Shown in pieces: positions 42,162-53,885 of a stretch of 64,000 nucleotides of DNA. The translations under genes were made by a program, and so were the position numbers. Where the stretch lies: contig JACEFZ010026848.1 in NCBI GenBank assembly GCA_014155875.1, forward strand, positions 369,398 to 433,397. The letters are read 5' to 3'. The number at the start of each line of letters is the position of its first letter. Position 1 is the stretch's first letter. Under the pieces are notes generated by a model that saw only the letters and a list, made by a program, of their open reading frames with translations, had not been told where the DNA came from and made no database searches. This DNA comes from Cepaea nemoralis (lineage: Eukaryota; Mollusca; Gastropoda; Stylommatophora; Helicidae).

Positions 42162-42574
42162 TAACAAGACATTCATTCGTGATTATTTGTTAAAATGATA
42201 ATGCTGTGATTCTATTGGTATACCCAAGCCTACCTTTCACGAGAGCCTACTATTTGTTATGTCAATTGTCTTTCACCAGATATGTCGTTAGATTTTTATT
42301 GTCTCTTGATTAGTTCTTTTAACAAATAATTTCACCATCATCATTATGAAGCAAATCTTTTTTTTTTTTTTCAGAACGCCGCTGTCATCACAATTTAACG
42401 GAAATGTTCTCGGTCCTTCGCCAGTGTTCTAGTGCCATGCTCCTTCATGCCCGTGTCGTAACGTCATGCGCCCAAAGTCATCCTGGTTGACTCATCTCTT
42501 TCAGGAACCATCACTGTTCATTCTAAGCCGCTGTAATGTTTAATTTGGCCAAAGTCTCGTATTCAGTTTCCTAG

Positions 42575-42790
42575 ACACGATGCAGCCGGTTTCCCTGACG
42601 AAGGCGTTAACGACTTTCTCCGTAATCCCGTATATCCACGTAGGGGAACACATCTGCGCGAGATTCGGTAGCGGATCGCGTCGCGTTGTTTACTTACAGG
42701 GGTATGTGAGCCGGTCGCTCAGAAAGCAATGGCAAATTACTGAGCGTAGACTTGCCAGGACATCAACAACAGCAGTAAATAGTAGTTAGT
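42575..42790 (+). repeat. tRNA-derived SINE, family S1 (second subfamily)
   Basis: It has CGACTTTCTCCGTAATCCCG, TGCGCGAGATTCGGTAGCGG, GTGAGCCGGTCGCTCAGAAA, GCAATGGCAAATTACTGAGC and GTAGACTTGCCAGGACATC. The 3' tail is truncated. Confidence 0.8.
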
Positions 42791-43009
42791 TAGTCGAGGT
42801 TCCAACTTCACAGTAATGGGTCGTTCCCATTATGCTCCATTCCTGTGCCAGTGAACATCACACAAAATGCTCCCCACTGTCCAATGTGAAAAGTGGAATA
42901 GACAGGAGTCTCGTCAATCCAACAGCCCGCACGGGTACACTGTGCATAATGCCGCGGCCAGAATGCCAACGCAAAATTCATCCACGAAAACCACAGTTCA
43001 TCGTCGATG

Positions 43010-43170
43010 GACTCGGCAGTCACCAGAAAGACCTCATTGGCCCGGGTTTTCTCACATGGCTCGGTCTTTTACCGCAGGGCGACCCGCCGAAAGTGTCGCA
43101 TAAAGCACGAACTCCGCAGCTTCAGCGCCGACTCCCAGGAGTCTCCTGAAAAATGCACTCGTGAACCGAA
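43010..43170 (-). repeat. tRNA-derived SINE, family S3, partial
   Basis: It shares ATGGCTCGGTC.TTTTACCGC, AAGTGTCGCATAAAGCACGA, GGAGTCTCCTGAAAAATGCA and CTCGTGAACCGAA with 16730-16830. The tRNA-like head is missing. Confidence 0.7.
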
Positions 43171-43369
43171 AAGGCAAATCAGTCAATTCAGCAACAGCCG
43201 GTAGCCATTGTTCCGAACATGCAGGTCACTGTACAGGACAGATATAAAAGCATTCGCCGCGAATTTCACGGCTCACAATGTCGCCCACGCACTCACTCAG
43301 TAGCAGGGCGACGGAACAATGTACTACCAGTCCAACATGAGGAAAATGCGATTGCAAACCTTAGCTGCA

Positions 43370-43455
43370 AGTACCATGTACTACCAGTCCAACAGCAGTA
43401 AAATGATGGTGTTGACAGCGATGTCCTGTAAATTGTATATGCGAAAAAAAGGCAC
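43370..43455 (+). repeat. 3' end of SINE family S1
   Basis: It has AACAGCAGTAAAATGATGGT, GTTGACAGCGATGTCCTGTA and TGTATATGCGAAAAAAAGG, the distal region of S1. Confidence 0.6.
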
Positions 43456-43689
43456 GATGCAGCGTGTGAGTTAGTTTTTTTCCAATGTTATTATATGTAA
43501 AGTTATTTGTGTCCTGAAATATACAATATCTCGAAATCGTCGTCATCAAGTGCCTTGCCGACTGCATGGGAGATCATGCTTCTCTATATCTTGCGATTTC
43601 CAACGGCATATTTCAATTCATGTGAAGACTCCTTTACATGCCATGACACAAAACAATCAAGAATTTTCTAACGCAGTCTTTCTGTATCC

Positions 43690-44470
43690 ATATTTCCACA
43701 GATCTTTTAAGTTGTCACAATATGTTCCAGTTTTTGTCTTCTCATAATGTGGTCAAAAAACAAGACTGTTTTTCTGATGTTTGTGATAAGTAATGTTTGC
43801 AACGTAGCTTCCCTCAAAATGTCCAGATTACTCAGTTTGACTGTCCAAGAAATCTTCTATAAAACACATCTCCAAAGCCTCCAGGGATTATTTTTAGCTC
43901 GTTTACTGATTGTCCAAGATTTGCAGTCATATGTTAGAACTGGTTCTATGTAACGTGCAAGAATTCTTTTTCTAACTTCCAATGCATAAAATGTTCTTCA
44001 TTTGAAAAAATGCAGTTTTTGTTTGCTCTATTCTATTATGTATCTATGTAATGTATCTTATCCATGTGCCTAGATATGTGAATGTCTGCACTTGCCACAG
44101 AATTACATCATTTACTTTAATTGATTCAGCGTAAAACAAAATGTAGGTGTGTACCAAACATGGTACACAATTAAATTAACAAGTATTCTAATGTAAAGTT
44201 CTGTTCCATGAGCATTGAGTTTGCGGAAGACACCACGAAACAAAACAAATAACACGATTACCCTAGTATGGCGATGTATCGTCCTATCCAAATGGGATGT
44301 CGCAATCATCGATACATTATCCTTCGGCACTGGGTCAGTTAAGTGTATATATAGGCACGATATGTTTCTTTGATATCACCATGATATCGGTCTTCCTTTT
44401 ATGTATGTATGGTAAGGCCTATTTTATTTTTCATTTTCTATAACCACAGTATCTATCATTTTCCGACTTC
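43690..44470 (-). pseudogene. degenerate LINE fragment, minus strand
   Basis: Blocks equivalent to the post-catalytic region of RTE-like elements can be read in minus orientation around 43840-43960 (YDCKSWTI-like, then WRLWRCVL-like). Frameshifts are frequent. Confidence 0.45.
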
Positions 44471-44514
44471 TTGCTAAGACCTTGTGACTTTATACAATGC
44501 TACTTATATCGACA

Positions 44515-44765
44515 TTTTTTTTTTTTCGCATATCCTTTACGGGACATCGCTGTCAACATCAGCATATTTTCAGCTGATTGTTGATTTCTTGGCAAGATTA
44601 CGCTCAGTAGTTTGCCATTGCTTTCTGGGCGACCGGCTCACATACCCCGCAAGCTACCGACATGGAGAGAACAGCTACCGATTCTCGCCCACGTCACGTT
44701 ACTCACGAGAGTATACGGGTTTACGGAGAAAGTCGTGTAACTCCTAGTCCAGTGAGACCCAAAAA
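44515..44765 (-). repeat. tRNA-derived SINE, family S1 (second subfamily)
   Basis: In minus orientation: GACTTTCTCCGTAAACCCGT, GGCGAGAATCGGTAGCTGTT, GAGCCGGTCGCCCAGAAAGC, AATGGCAAACTACTGAGCGT, AATCTTGCCAAGAAATCAA and GACAGCGATGTCCCGTAAAG. Confidence 0.82.
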
Positions 44766-44940
44766 TGGAAACACGAACATAAAAAATCAGAGAACCTTGA
44801 CCTAAAGCAAACAAAGTGCTGCGGCTACAAGTTGCACCGTCACGTCGTGTTTTTTCTCTTGTTGCATTGCTCAGGTGCGAAGAGTTAGCGTTCAGGAGTT
44901 CAAGGTTACCTGCTGAAGCTTACGGTTAGGTTGAATTGTA

Positions 44941-46640
44941 GAACAAAATAGCGTTTTATAGTATAACACGATAGCGTTTTATAGTAGAATAAAATACCGT
45001 ATTATTGTAGAACAAAATAGCGTTTTATAGTGTAACAAAATACCGTATTATTGTAGAAAACAAATACCGCATTATTGTAGAACAAAATAGCGTTTTATAG
45101 TATAACAAAATACCGTATTATTGTAGAAAACAAATACCGCATTATTGTATAACAAAATACCGTATTATTGTAGAAAACAAATACTGCATTATTGTAGAAC
45201 ACAATAGCGTTTTATAGTATAACAAAATACCGTATTATTGTAGAAAACAAATACCGCATTATAGTACAACAAAATACCGTATTATTGTAGAACAAAATAG
45301 CGTTTTATAGTATAACAAAATACCGTTTTATTGTAAACCAAAATAGCGTTTGATAGTATAACAAAGTACCGTATTATTGTAGAACAAAATAGCGTTTTAT
45401 AGTATAACAAAATACCGTATTATTTTAGAAAACAAATACCGCATTATTGTAGAACAAAATAGCGTTTTATAGTAGAATAAAATACCGCATTATTGTGGAA
45501 TATCATAGCGTTTCAATGTAGAACACCATTGCGTGTTATTGTAGAACACCGTAATGTTTTATTGTAGAACACCGTAATGTTTTATTGTAGAACACCCCAA
45601 TGTTTTATTGTAGAACACCATAATGTTTTATTGTAGAACACCATAATGTTTTATTGTAGAACACCATAATGTTTTATTGTAGAACACCATAATGTTTTAT
45701 TGTAGAACACCATAATGTTTTATGTAGAACACCCCAATGTTTTATTGTAGAACACCATAATGTTTTATTGTAGAACACCATAATGTTTTATTGTAGAACA
45801 CCATAATATTTTATGTAGAACACCCCAATGTTTTATTGTAGAACACCATAATGTTTTATTGTAGAACACCATAATGTTTTATTGTAGAACACCATAATAT
45901 TTTATGTAGAACACCCCAATGTTTTATTGTAGAACACCATAATGTTTTATGTAGAACACCCCAATGTTTTATTGTAGAACACCATAATGTTTTATTGTAG
46001 AACACCATAATGTTTTATTGAAGAACACCATAATATTTTATGTAGAACACCCCAATGTTTTATTGTAGAACACCATAATGTTTTATTGTAGAACACCATA
46101 ATGTTTTATTGTTGAACATCACAATGTTTTATTGTAGAACACCATAATGTTTTATTGTAGAACACCATAATGTTTTATTGTAGAACACCCCAATGTTTTA
46201 TTGTAGAACAACATAATATTTTATTGTAGAACACCCCAATGTTTTATTGTTGAACATCACAATGTTTTATTATAGAACACCATAATGTTTTATTGTAGAA
46301 AACCATAATGTTTTATTGATGAACACTATAATGTTTTATTGTAGAACACTATAATGTTTTATTGTAGAACGCCATAATGTTTTATTGTAGAACACTATAA
46401 TGTTTTATTGTAGAACACAATAATGTTTTATTGTAGAACACTATAATGTTTTATTGTAGAACACTATGTTTTAATGTAGAACACTATAATGTTTTATTGT
46501 AGAACACTATAATGTTTTATTGTAGAACACTATAATGTTTTATTGTAGAACACTATAATGTTTTATTGTAGAACACTATAATGTTTTATTGTAGAACACT
46601 ATAATGTTTTATTGTAGAACACTATAATGTTTTATTATAG
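44941..46640 (+). repeat. 23-bp satellite array with changing higher-order structure
   Basis: The basic unit is about ACCATAATGTTTTATTGTAG plus AAC (23 bp). From 44941 to about 45500 two alternating unit types form a 46-bp dimer (CCGTATTATTGTAGAA and GCGTTTTATAGTATAA). From about 45530 the array is monomeric, with interspersed 22-bp units (TTTTATGTAG) linked to a CCCC variant. From about 46320 the variant ACTATAATG dominates. Total about 1.7 kb and about 73 units, with no coding potential. Confidence 0.93.
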
Positions 46641-47060
46641 AATACTCATGTGCTGTGCTAAATCAAGACCTGGTTATATTCTACTATCCCTCTCCACTTA
46701 CATGAAATCCCAATACCAGTCTCGCACCCTCGATGTTTTCCCCGAGCTTGGGGAGGGAGGGAGAGCTCTACAACACAGCCACCACAGAGATTGAACTTCG
46801 GTACCTGGTTAGGCTAATAATCTCTACATCGACCTCACTTCGATAAATCAAACAAAACCCGTGTCCGAACGCAGGCGGCATAAACGCTAATAATATGGTT
46901 TAAGAGTTAAAACTTATATACTCTTCCAGAGGGTTCACATACAAACAAACAATGCATATCACCTTGTGGGAGTCTGTGTTTGAGTTTCTTACTAGTTATC
47001 TGCTCCGCGTTCCGACGATCTTGGGTTCGTTTTCAGAATTCGTCATTCAGTTCACGAATA
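46640..47060. other. no supported gene; possible tRNA-like SINE remnant
   Basis: On the minus strand GGTACCGAAGTTCAATCTC near 46785 is B-box-like, but no second box or second copy was found. Confidence 0.3.
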
Positions 47061-47064
47061 CGAT

Positions 47065-47165
47065 TTCTTTGGAGACCCCGGGGAGTAGGCGCATAAGCCA
47101 CGGAGTTCGCGCTGCGGAAAGTGACCATATGTGCTAAATCCTGTTGTAATGAAGTCGATTAATTT
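47065..47165 (+). repeat. tRNA-derived SINE, family S3, partial, plus strand
   Basis: It contains TTCGCGCTGCGGAAAGTGAC, CATATGTGCTAAATCC and GTAATGAAGTCGATTAATT, matching the body of S3 in the orientation opposite to 16665-16905. Confidence 0.65.
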
Positions 47166-47513
47166 ACCTTTAACTCTTTGCCTTTTAGGAACCTGCATTT
47201 CGTGTTCGCCAATTAGGTTAAAATAAACAGTGTGTTAGACATCGAAATTCGTTTTACATAATTCCGAAAATCGGTACGTCCCAAAACTAATCGTACATAA
47301 CAAGGAGCAATAGGTCGCTATTTTAAAAAACCACAAACGATGCAAAGTCAACCCTGCACTATGCTTCTCAATAAACTGGCACCAAATATGAAGAACAATT
47401 AATGGGGAACATATAAATAGCTCATGGGACTTATAGAAATCTAACGATTAATTCAAGCAATAATGAGCATCACAAAAACAATAACCTAATATAGTATAAC
47501 ACTCACATGTTTC

Positions 47514-47789
47514 TTGTTCTGGGATGTAATTACCTTCCTAGAAGCCTCTACACGCGAAGAATGGTTTACAGACCAAGTGGCTGAAGTGAACTGTATCGTG
47601 ATAACAGGTTTTGTATTCATGCTGACACTGCCGAATGTAGGGCAGCGAACTATATTGGGAAAAGTGGTGTGGCTGCAATTTGAGACAGACGTGTTTACAT
47701 ATAGTGAATGTTTTTATGTTGGGTTGCAAGACGAACATTTAACTCTTTCATTCCCAGAAGGTGTTACTGGGGCTTTAAAGGTGAAGTAA
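47514..47789 (+). other. unassigned 91-codon open frame
   Basis: The frame (FWDVITFLEASTREEWFTDQ at its start) has a protein-like amino-acid mix, but I recognise no domain and it has no clear start or partner. The downstream block to 48010 leads directly into a GAA array, so it may belong to an unrecognised retroelement. Confidence 0.25.
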
Positions 47790-48012
47790 AGTATAACATT
47801 ATGAGCTTTTTGTGCAAGTCATAAAATTCGTCTAAAGAAGGTTGATCTGAGACGGCCACCTCACAACAAAAACAAAGTCCCATTGCAGGAACCCGTTGTG
47901 GGTATGTGAATTGTAAGAACCATGACATTTGTGTAGGCCAGAGTTCACGGGGGCATAGGTGGCCACTATTTCTCTCCCGCAACACCAGATGACGTCATAC
48001 CCTGGTCCGACC

Positions 48013-48101
48013 TGAAGAAGAAGAAGAAGAAGAAGAAGAAGAAGAAGAAGAAGAAGAAGAAGAAGAAGAAGAAGAAGAAGAAGAAGAAGAAGAAGAAGAA
48101 G

Positions 48102-48133
<32 letters not shown>

Positions 48134-48533
48134 GGAGGAGGAGGAGAAGGAGGAGGAGGAGAAGAAGAAGAAGAAGAAGAAGAAGAAGAAGAAGAAGAAG
48201 AAGAAGAAGAAGAAGAAGAAGAAGAAGAAGAAGAAGAAGAAGAAGAAGAAGAAGAAGAAGAAGAAGAAGAAGAAGACGAAGAAGAAGTAGGAGGAGGAGG
48301 AGGAGAAGGAGGAGGAGGAGAAGGAGGAAGAAGAAGAAGAAGAAGAAGAAGAAGAAGAAGAAGAAGAAGAAGAAGAAGAAGAAGAAGAAGAAGAAGAAGA
48401 AGAAGAAGAAGAAGAAGAAGAAGAAGAAGAAGAGAAGAAGAAGAAGAAGAAGAAGAAGAAGAAGAAGAAGAAGAAGAAGAAGAAGAAGAAGAAGAAGAAG
48501 AAGAAGAAGAAGAAGAAGAAGAAGAAGAAGAAG

Positions 48534-48564
<31 letters not shown>
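48013..48564 (+). repeat. large (GAA)n array with GGA islands, about 550 bp
   Basis: About 180 purine triplets, mostly GAA, with two islands of GGA/GGAGAA at 48130-48160 and 48285-48330 and a few GAC/GTA variants. It starts after CTGGTCCGACCTGAAGAAG. Long poly-Ser, poly-Leu or poly-Phe open frames across it are artefacts. Confidence 0.97.
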
Positions 48565-48914
48565 GTAACAATGATCTGGGCTCATATATTGACCCAACTT
48601 AAAATGGGTACCAGTAAATATTTTGGAAAGTAAAGTCGGCCAGCATACTATTGCCCACAACACCCCTGGAGTACAGATTGATCTATAAACATGTGAGGCT
48701 GGCACCATATCCTCAGTATACCTTGCGACATGTAAAACACGTCCTGTACTACTTATATACAGAACAACTGTTATGAACTCCCATGATACCCCGTGTGCAT
48801 GTAAGAGGCTTGAAGAGACAGATAGCTATCATAACCCTACCACAGAAATTGACATAAACAGGCAGTTTACGTGTAAATGCATACATAATTGTTTGTTATT
48901 GATTGAATATTGTT

Positions 48915-49025
48915 GTCCTTTCACCTAGGGAAATCTCCAGAATTGGCACATGAAATGTTAGAATTATGTTTGCATCGGGTAAGACAGCATAGGTGGTGAA
49001 GGAGACAAAACGCAACGACGTTGAC
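48915..49025 (+). pseudogene. LINE endonuclease N-terminal remnant
   Basis: TCTCCAGAATTGGCACATG, AATGTTAGAA matches a degraded opening motif (RIGTWNVRT) of RTE-like LINEs. A related remnant in minus orientation lies near 25265-25300. Confidence 0.45.
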
Positions 49026-49034
49026 ATTTTGGGA

Positions 49035-49590
49035 TTATGTAAAACATAATCAGGAATTAGAACAAGAATTGCCCATGCGAAGGTAGCCTTTTGCAAGATG
49101 AAAACATACTGACCAATAAAAAAATATCAATTGAAACGAGAAAAAGAGTGTTGAAGTGTTACGTAGAACCTATACTTTTGTATAGATGTGAAGCGTGGAC
49201 AATGAGCAGTCGGGCTTAAAAACATCTGATTGCTGTAGAAATGTGGTTTCTGAGGAAAATACAAAGAATACTATTTACAGACAGAAAAATCAATGAACAA
49301 GTCCTTCAAGAAACAAATGAAGATCGTAAACTGATTAGAGTCATTAGACGTAGAAAGTCAAAATTTTTTGGGCATGTTATGATAGGGAATGACTTAGAGA
49401 ACTTGGTGACGACTGGCAAGATCGAAGGGAAGAGACCAAGGGGAAGACCGAGAAGTAAATACTTGGATGGCTTGGCCACATGGCATGGTCGAGACAGGAA
49501 CACGGAGCTGATCCACGACTCTGGTGATAGAGTGAGATGGCAGAACATGACCGCCCACGCTTATCAGCATGGCACTTGATGGATGGAACC
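49035..49590 (+). pseudogene. LINE family B fragment with 3' tail
   Basis: It covers the post-catalytic region to the 3' end (frame 49241-49579), ending HAYQHGT, TGA and TGGATGG. One stop and a frameshift lie near 49215. It is 5'-truncated and well preserved at the 3' end. Confidence 0.85.
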
Positions 49591-49599
49591 AGGAATAGG

Positions 49600-50390
49600 C
49601 ACAACGTTTTCAAGCACAGGTGAAAAAGTGCTGTTCTCTGACCATATAGAGTTTAATGCCGTCCACAGCGAAGAGTAACCCTCGTGTGCGCGCAAGCACT
49701 ATTCGTGTTAACTAAACGGGTGCGCTCTAAAAGAGCGCGCAAGCACTAACACGCATGGGAAGCAGTGAGCTCAAGAATAATAACCGCAACATGTAGAACC
49801 ACAAAAAGCAAGTACATATGAATGTAATCCAATGTTACGCACCAACAAATGACAAGAATGAATCATTTCAGAAGGAACTTTAAGCGAACTGTAAGCAGTC
49901 AAGGAAATCGAAATATCAAAATCCTAATGGGTAATCTGAATGCCAAGATAGAATCAGATAACTCGGGCTTTGGGGAGATCATGGTAAAACATGGACATGG
50001 GGTAACCAAGGTACATGGAGAGTTATTTGCTCATTTTTGCTCGGACAATCAAAACCAACAATTCCAAAAGTCAAAGTCTTGCTGCTAAATCGGCTCAAAT
50101 AGTTTTTGACCACCTATTCCAACAGTCTAAATTTTGATGCTACAGAACTGTGTTTGAGTACCAATTCCAACAGTTTAAGTCTTGTAGCCACTTTAGTTAA
50201 AATTTCATAATTACGACTTCTGCTGTGTATTTATTATTGTAATTGACCATCATCATTATTTACTTTTGCACTATTGGTGCTTCCCTTATCTGGGCATATA
50301 ATGCCTCATTGTGATTAAATCGTATTCGGCTAGAATCGCAAACACACCAACTCTCTTGAATGTTTCAATATTTGTTTGTTATACTCTCAA
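49600..50390. other. no supported gene
   Basis: A short frame at 49849-50088 holds ILMGNLNAKIESDN, a degraded copy of the LINE endonuclease GDFNAKIG motif. The remainder is unassigned. Confidence 0.4.
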
Positions 50391-50396
50391 CAAATG

Positions 50397-50680
50397 AAGA
50401 TCGTAAACTGATTAGAGTCATTAGACGTAGACACTCACAATTTTTTGGACATGTTATGAGAAGAAATGACTTGGAGAACATGGTGACAACTGGCAAGATC
50501 GGAGGAAGAGACTAAGGGGAAGACCGAGAAGTAGATACCTGGATGGCTTGGCCGCATGGCATGGTCGAGACAGAAACACGGAGCTGATCCACGACTCTGG
50601 TGATCGAGTGAGATTGCAGAACATGACCGCCCATGCTTATCGGCATGGCACATGATGGATGGATGGATACTCTCGTGTCA
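50397..50680 (+). pseudogene. LINE family B 3' fragment
   Basis: It runs from NEDRKLIRVIRRR-like codons to the HAYRHGT end, then TGATGGATGGATGG. A one-base deletion near 50505 breaks the frame. It has FFGHVMRRND and a RPRS..DTWMAW shifted block. Confidence 0.85.
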
Positions 50681-50999
50681 CTGTCAGGCGTTTCCAATTT
50701 GCAAGCTGAGATAAATAATTAGCCACCATAATTACTCTCAACAGGCCACCTATAATGCAGTCATTATCTCGTATTTTAATTCCCGTGAGCTATCTCCTTT
50801 GTTTTCTCCAACTTTGCTATGACCTTATCTTTCGCCTGCGTGACTTGTTTTTCCCCCTCAGCATTAGGTTGCAATCTGGTAAATATGATATCACAAAACA
50901 TGTGGAGGAAACATTACAAACCTAGGCATAATTCTAACCAGTCCGTATCATCATCGTTTGTCATGCCGATAAACGTGGGTGGTCATGATTTGCTAAATC

Positions 51000-51930
51000 A
51001 CACGATCGTCAGTCTTGTATCAGATCTGTGTTCATGACCCGCTTATGCCATGCGACCAAACCATCCATGTATTTATCTTTTGCCTTCCTCTTGTTCTTTT
51101 CTCAGCAATTTGTCAGTTATCATTAAGTTTTTAAGTGTATGTTTCCTCATAACGTGCCAAATACATCTCTACTAATTTCTCTAATCAGTTTACGGGTTTA
51201 ATTGTTTCTTATAGAACTTGATCATTCGTTTTGATATTCATGATCCATAATATTCTTTGCATTTTCCTCAGAAACCACATGTCCACTACTATTAGATGTT
51301 TCTTAGTTTGTCTGCTCATTGTCTATGTTTCACGTGGATATAAACATTATAGAACTTCAACACTCGTTTTTTCACACTGCAATTTAAAGCTTTTCATTGG
51401 TCAGTGTGTTTTCCATCTTGCAAAGATTACTTTGCCATGGCGATTCTTCTTCTAATCTCTTCAAGGCACATTTCATTATATGTTATGAGTGTTCAGAGAT
51501 AGTTGTATCAATTCACTTGTTAAAGATTGTCCCCATTTACTTGACATTGTGGTATTTCTTTCTTCTTGGAGACAATCGTAATCTCTGTTTTCTTACAATT
51601 TAACTCTAAAATGATTTGCTCACAGTAATCGCATCTACTAAAGGTTGCAGATCCTTTTCGTTGTGTGCAATCAATACTATATCATCTGCTTACGTTATAT
51701 TATCCAGTCCGCATCTGTGTCCGTCTCCAGTCGTCTTGCCATGCTCGCCACGGTAACCAGATGGACACAGACGAGAGAGTGAGGTCGACGGAGTTGCGCA
51801 ACCACTTCCTCACTATAATCCAAACTAAAGCGCAAGTCATTCGTTCTTCATCAATCAAAAGATGCAATGAATGAATGGTCCTCATCATTCGTGATGGACG
51901 AACATCCATCCATTATCCAGTCCGTATTTG
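51000..51930 (-). pseudogene. degenerate LINE family B copy, minus strand, with SINE insertion
   Basis: Blocks of the family B 3' half can be followed in minus orientation from about 51020 to 51690 (for example TTATAGAACTTGATCATTCG equivalent to the EQVLQ region, and ATACTATATCATCTGC equivalent to the catalytic box). It is interrupted at 51712 by the S6 SINE and resumes at 51912. Confidence 0.65.
51712..51911 (+). mobile_element. 200-bp SINE (family S6) with 13-bp target duplication
   Basis: ATTATCCAGTCCG occurs at 51699-51711 and 51912-51924, flanking the element. It starts CATCTGTGTCCGTCTCC and contains a 9-bp inverted repeat TCTGTGTCC/GGACACAGA. No tRNA-like A or B box was seen. Its last about 40 bases (AATGAATGGTCCTCATCATT, CGTGATGG) match the 3' end of LINE family C, as expected if that LINE mobilises it. 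Confidence 0.82.
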
Positions 51931-52179
51931 ATGTTCTGAATCATGACTTGCTTACTTCCGAACATGCCTCTCTGCAGTTATAAAATTCCAGTGCCGGTGT
52001 ACACAAAAATGGGGGAACATGTAGAGATACTAAAATAAGAATACACAAGGAAGAGGAACTTTCATAATACTGAGAAATTTGTGGAAGTCAAAGGAAGATA
52101 AATTTAGCACCAAACAAAGGATTCTTAACTACAATATTAAATCATAAACGCCTTTGAATATAAGTGTTATAGACGAGTT

Positions 52180-52510
52180 CTAAAAATATCTTGGGTAAGA
52201 AAAGAACAAATGCATCCATACTTCAAGAGTTGAATATTGAAGAAGGTTGGCTATTAAAGACGATAAAACAAAGAAAATTGAAATATTTTGGTCACTTGAA
52301 ACGTCACGAAAGTTGGAGAGAACAATAATGGAAGGGTATATGCCTGGGAAGAGAGGAAGAGGAAGGCCAAAGAGAAGATGGGTGCAGGATGTGGCGGATG
52401 ATCTCCAGATGGGTGTATCAGACGCGGGACATCTTGCTTATGATCGAGAGGTTTTCCGGAGGGTTGTTATGGAGCGAGGTTCTGCAAAGGACATGCTACT
52501 GAATGAATGA
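52180..52510 (+). pseudogene. RTE-like LINE C-terminal fragment (family E)
   Basis: The frame 52247-52510 holds an RTIMEGYMPGKRGRGRPKRR block, WVQDVADDLQM and DREVFRRVVM and ends GTTGTT..GAATGAATGA. The upstream SWVRKEQMHPYF-like sequence is out of frame. The RGRP block is the equivalent of RPRGRPRG in family A. Confidence 0.65.
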
Positions 52511-52589
52511 CTATTGTATGAGTCAGAAATATGGAGAACAACTGAAAGAATTACTAATAATCTACAAACATTCACTCATTAGTGCCTGC

Positions 52590-53330
52590 GCAGAATATTG
52601 GGAATACAATGGCATGGCAGAATCACCAATGTAGAGCTCATTGGGAGAACTAACAATCCCAGTCAACCAAGAGGTGAAGAAAAAACCCCTGTGCTAGATA
52701 GGGAAAACCCTGAAGACAATATAACTAGACACTCTCTGTCTGGAAACCCACAAGATAGGACACACACTGAGAAAACCTGAGGACAATATAACTAGACCTC
52801 TCTGTCTGGAACCCACAAGATAGGACACACACTGAGAAAACCTGAGGACAATATAACTAGACACTCTCTGTCTGCAACCCACAAGATAGGACACACACTG
52901 AGAAAACCTGAGGACAATATAACTAGACACTCTCTGTCTGGAACCCACAAGATAGGACACACACTGAGAAAACCTGAGGACAATATAACTAGACACTCTC
53001 TGTCTGGAAACTACAGGGCAAACGAAGTAGTGGGAGACTTAAAAACATACGGAGTCCGGGAAGGTTAACGCGGTCAGCAAATGCCCGCAGAAGTCGGATG
53101 TGTCGACCCAACGGCGCAAGAACGCAGCTCTGCTGTAAACAGGCACAACGCAATCACATCCGGAAAAAAACTCTCCGGATAAACGCTGGAGAAGAACAAG
53201 AAGAAGGAGAAGAGAATTACAAAGATGAATAATTCAGAGAGGACATGGAGGGAGCTGCAGGAGATAGCAAGAGACAGGACGGCTTGTCGAGGCTTGGTTG
53301 AGGGCCTATACCTCAATGGAGGATAAAGAG
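52590..53330 (+). repeat. LINE family D fragment containing a 66-bp tandem repeat
   Basis: It opens with ATGGCAGAATCACCAATGTA and family D blocks, holds the tandem array at 52703-53010, and continues with a LINE-like 3' portion to AGAGCAGAAGACGAAA. The 3' part (53230-53330) encodes MEGAAGDSKRQDGLSRLG-like residues. Confidence 0.6.
52703..53010 (+). repeat. 66-bp tandem repeat, about five units
   Basis: Units start near 52703, 52772, 52837, 52903 and 52969, each with AAAACCTGAGGACAATATAA, CTAGACACTCTCTGTCTGGA and ACCCACAAGATAGGACACAC. One unit is 65 bp. Sixty-six is a multiple of three, so open frames run through it, but they are not genes. Confidence 0.92.
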
Positions 53331-53819
53331 CAGAAGACGAAAAATGTCTCCAAAACAGTATGATGTATTGATTGTTTAACACAAGGCCCGCCTCCCAGCT
53401 GCACCACACAATGTCCACTTCTCGAGTAACAATAAGTTCATTATACAGAACTGCACTCTTCACTCTTGTATTCACCTGCTGTCACTTTCTCAATAGTTTT
53501 CTTTCTTTCACTAAGCCATTCATGGCATCATCCAATAATATAACTCAGAAAGTTTCTATCATAATTGCTTAGACATATATAGAATTCATACAACAGGAGG
53601 TCTGCTTCACCTGCACACTTTTATGAACGCAGACATTTTATAAAGGTCGGATGTCGACTCAAAAACATCCATGACTTTCATCTTAGATGTGAAAGGTGTC
53701 TTTCTGAACCCCTGTGACATACGGGTGGCGAGATAAGGGTATCCACTATCACATGAAAAGTAAGGCACCTTCTTCCATCTGATAACCTACGGTACATAAT
53801 TGAGAACGTTTAAGTACCT

Positions 53820-53885
53820 GTATAGCGCCAGCCCTTCCCCCCCCCCCCCACCCCCAACTCTCCCCCACCCCCTTACCATAGTGAT
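53820..53885 (+). repeat. C-rich low-complexity tract
   Basis: CCTTCCCC and a C run with interspersed A and T. No function is inferred. Confidence 0.85.

Noticed and set aside
44941..46640. Regularly spaced short repeats suggestive of a CRISPR array
   Set aside because: The units are contiguous with no unique spacers, the DNA is animal nuclear DNA, and no cas-like genes exist; it is a satellite.
47966..48708. Open frames of 201 and 237 codons on the minus strand
   Set aside because: They are poly-Phe, poly-Ser and poly-Leu readings of the GAA array. Low-complexity triplet repeats are open in several frames by default.
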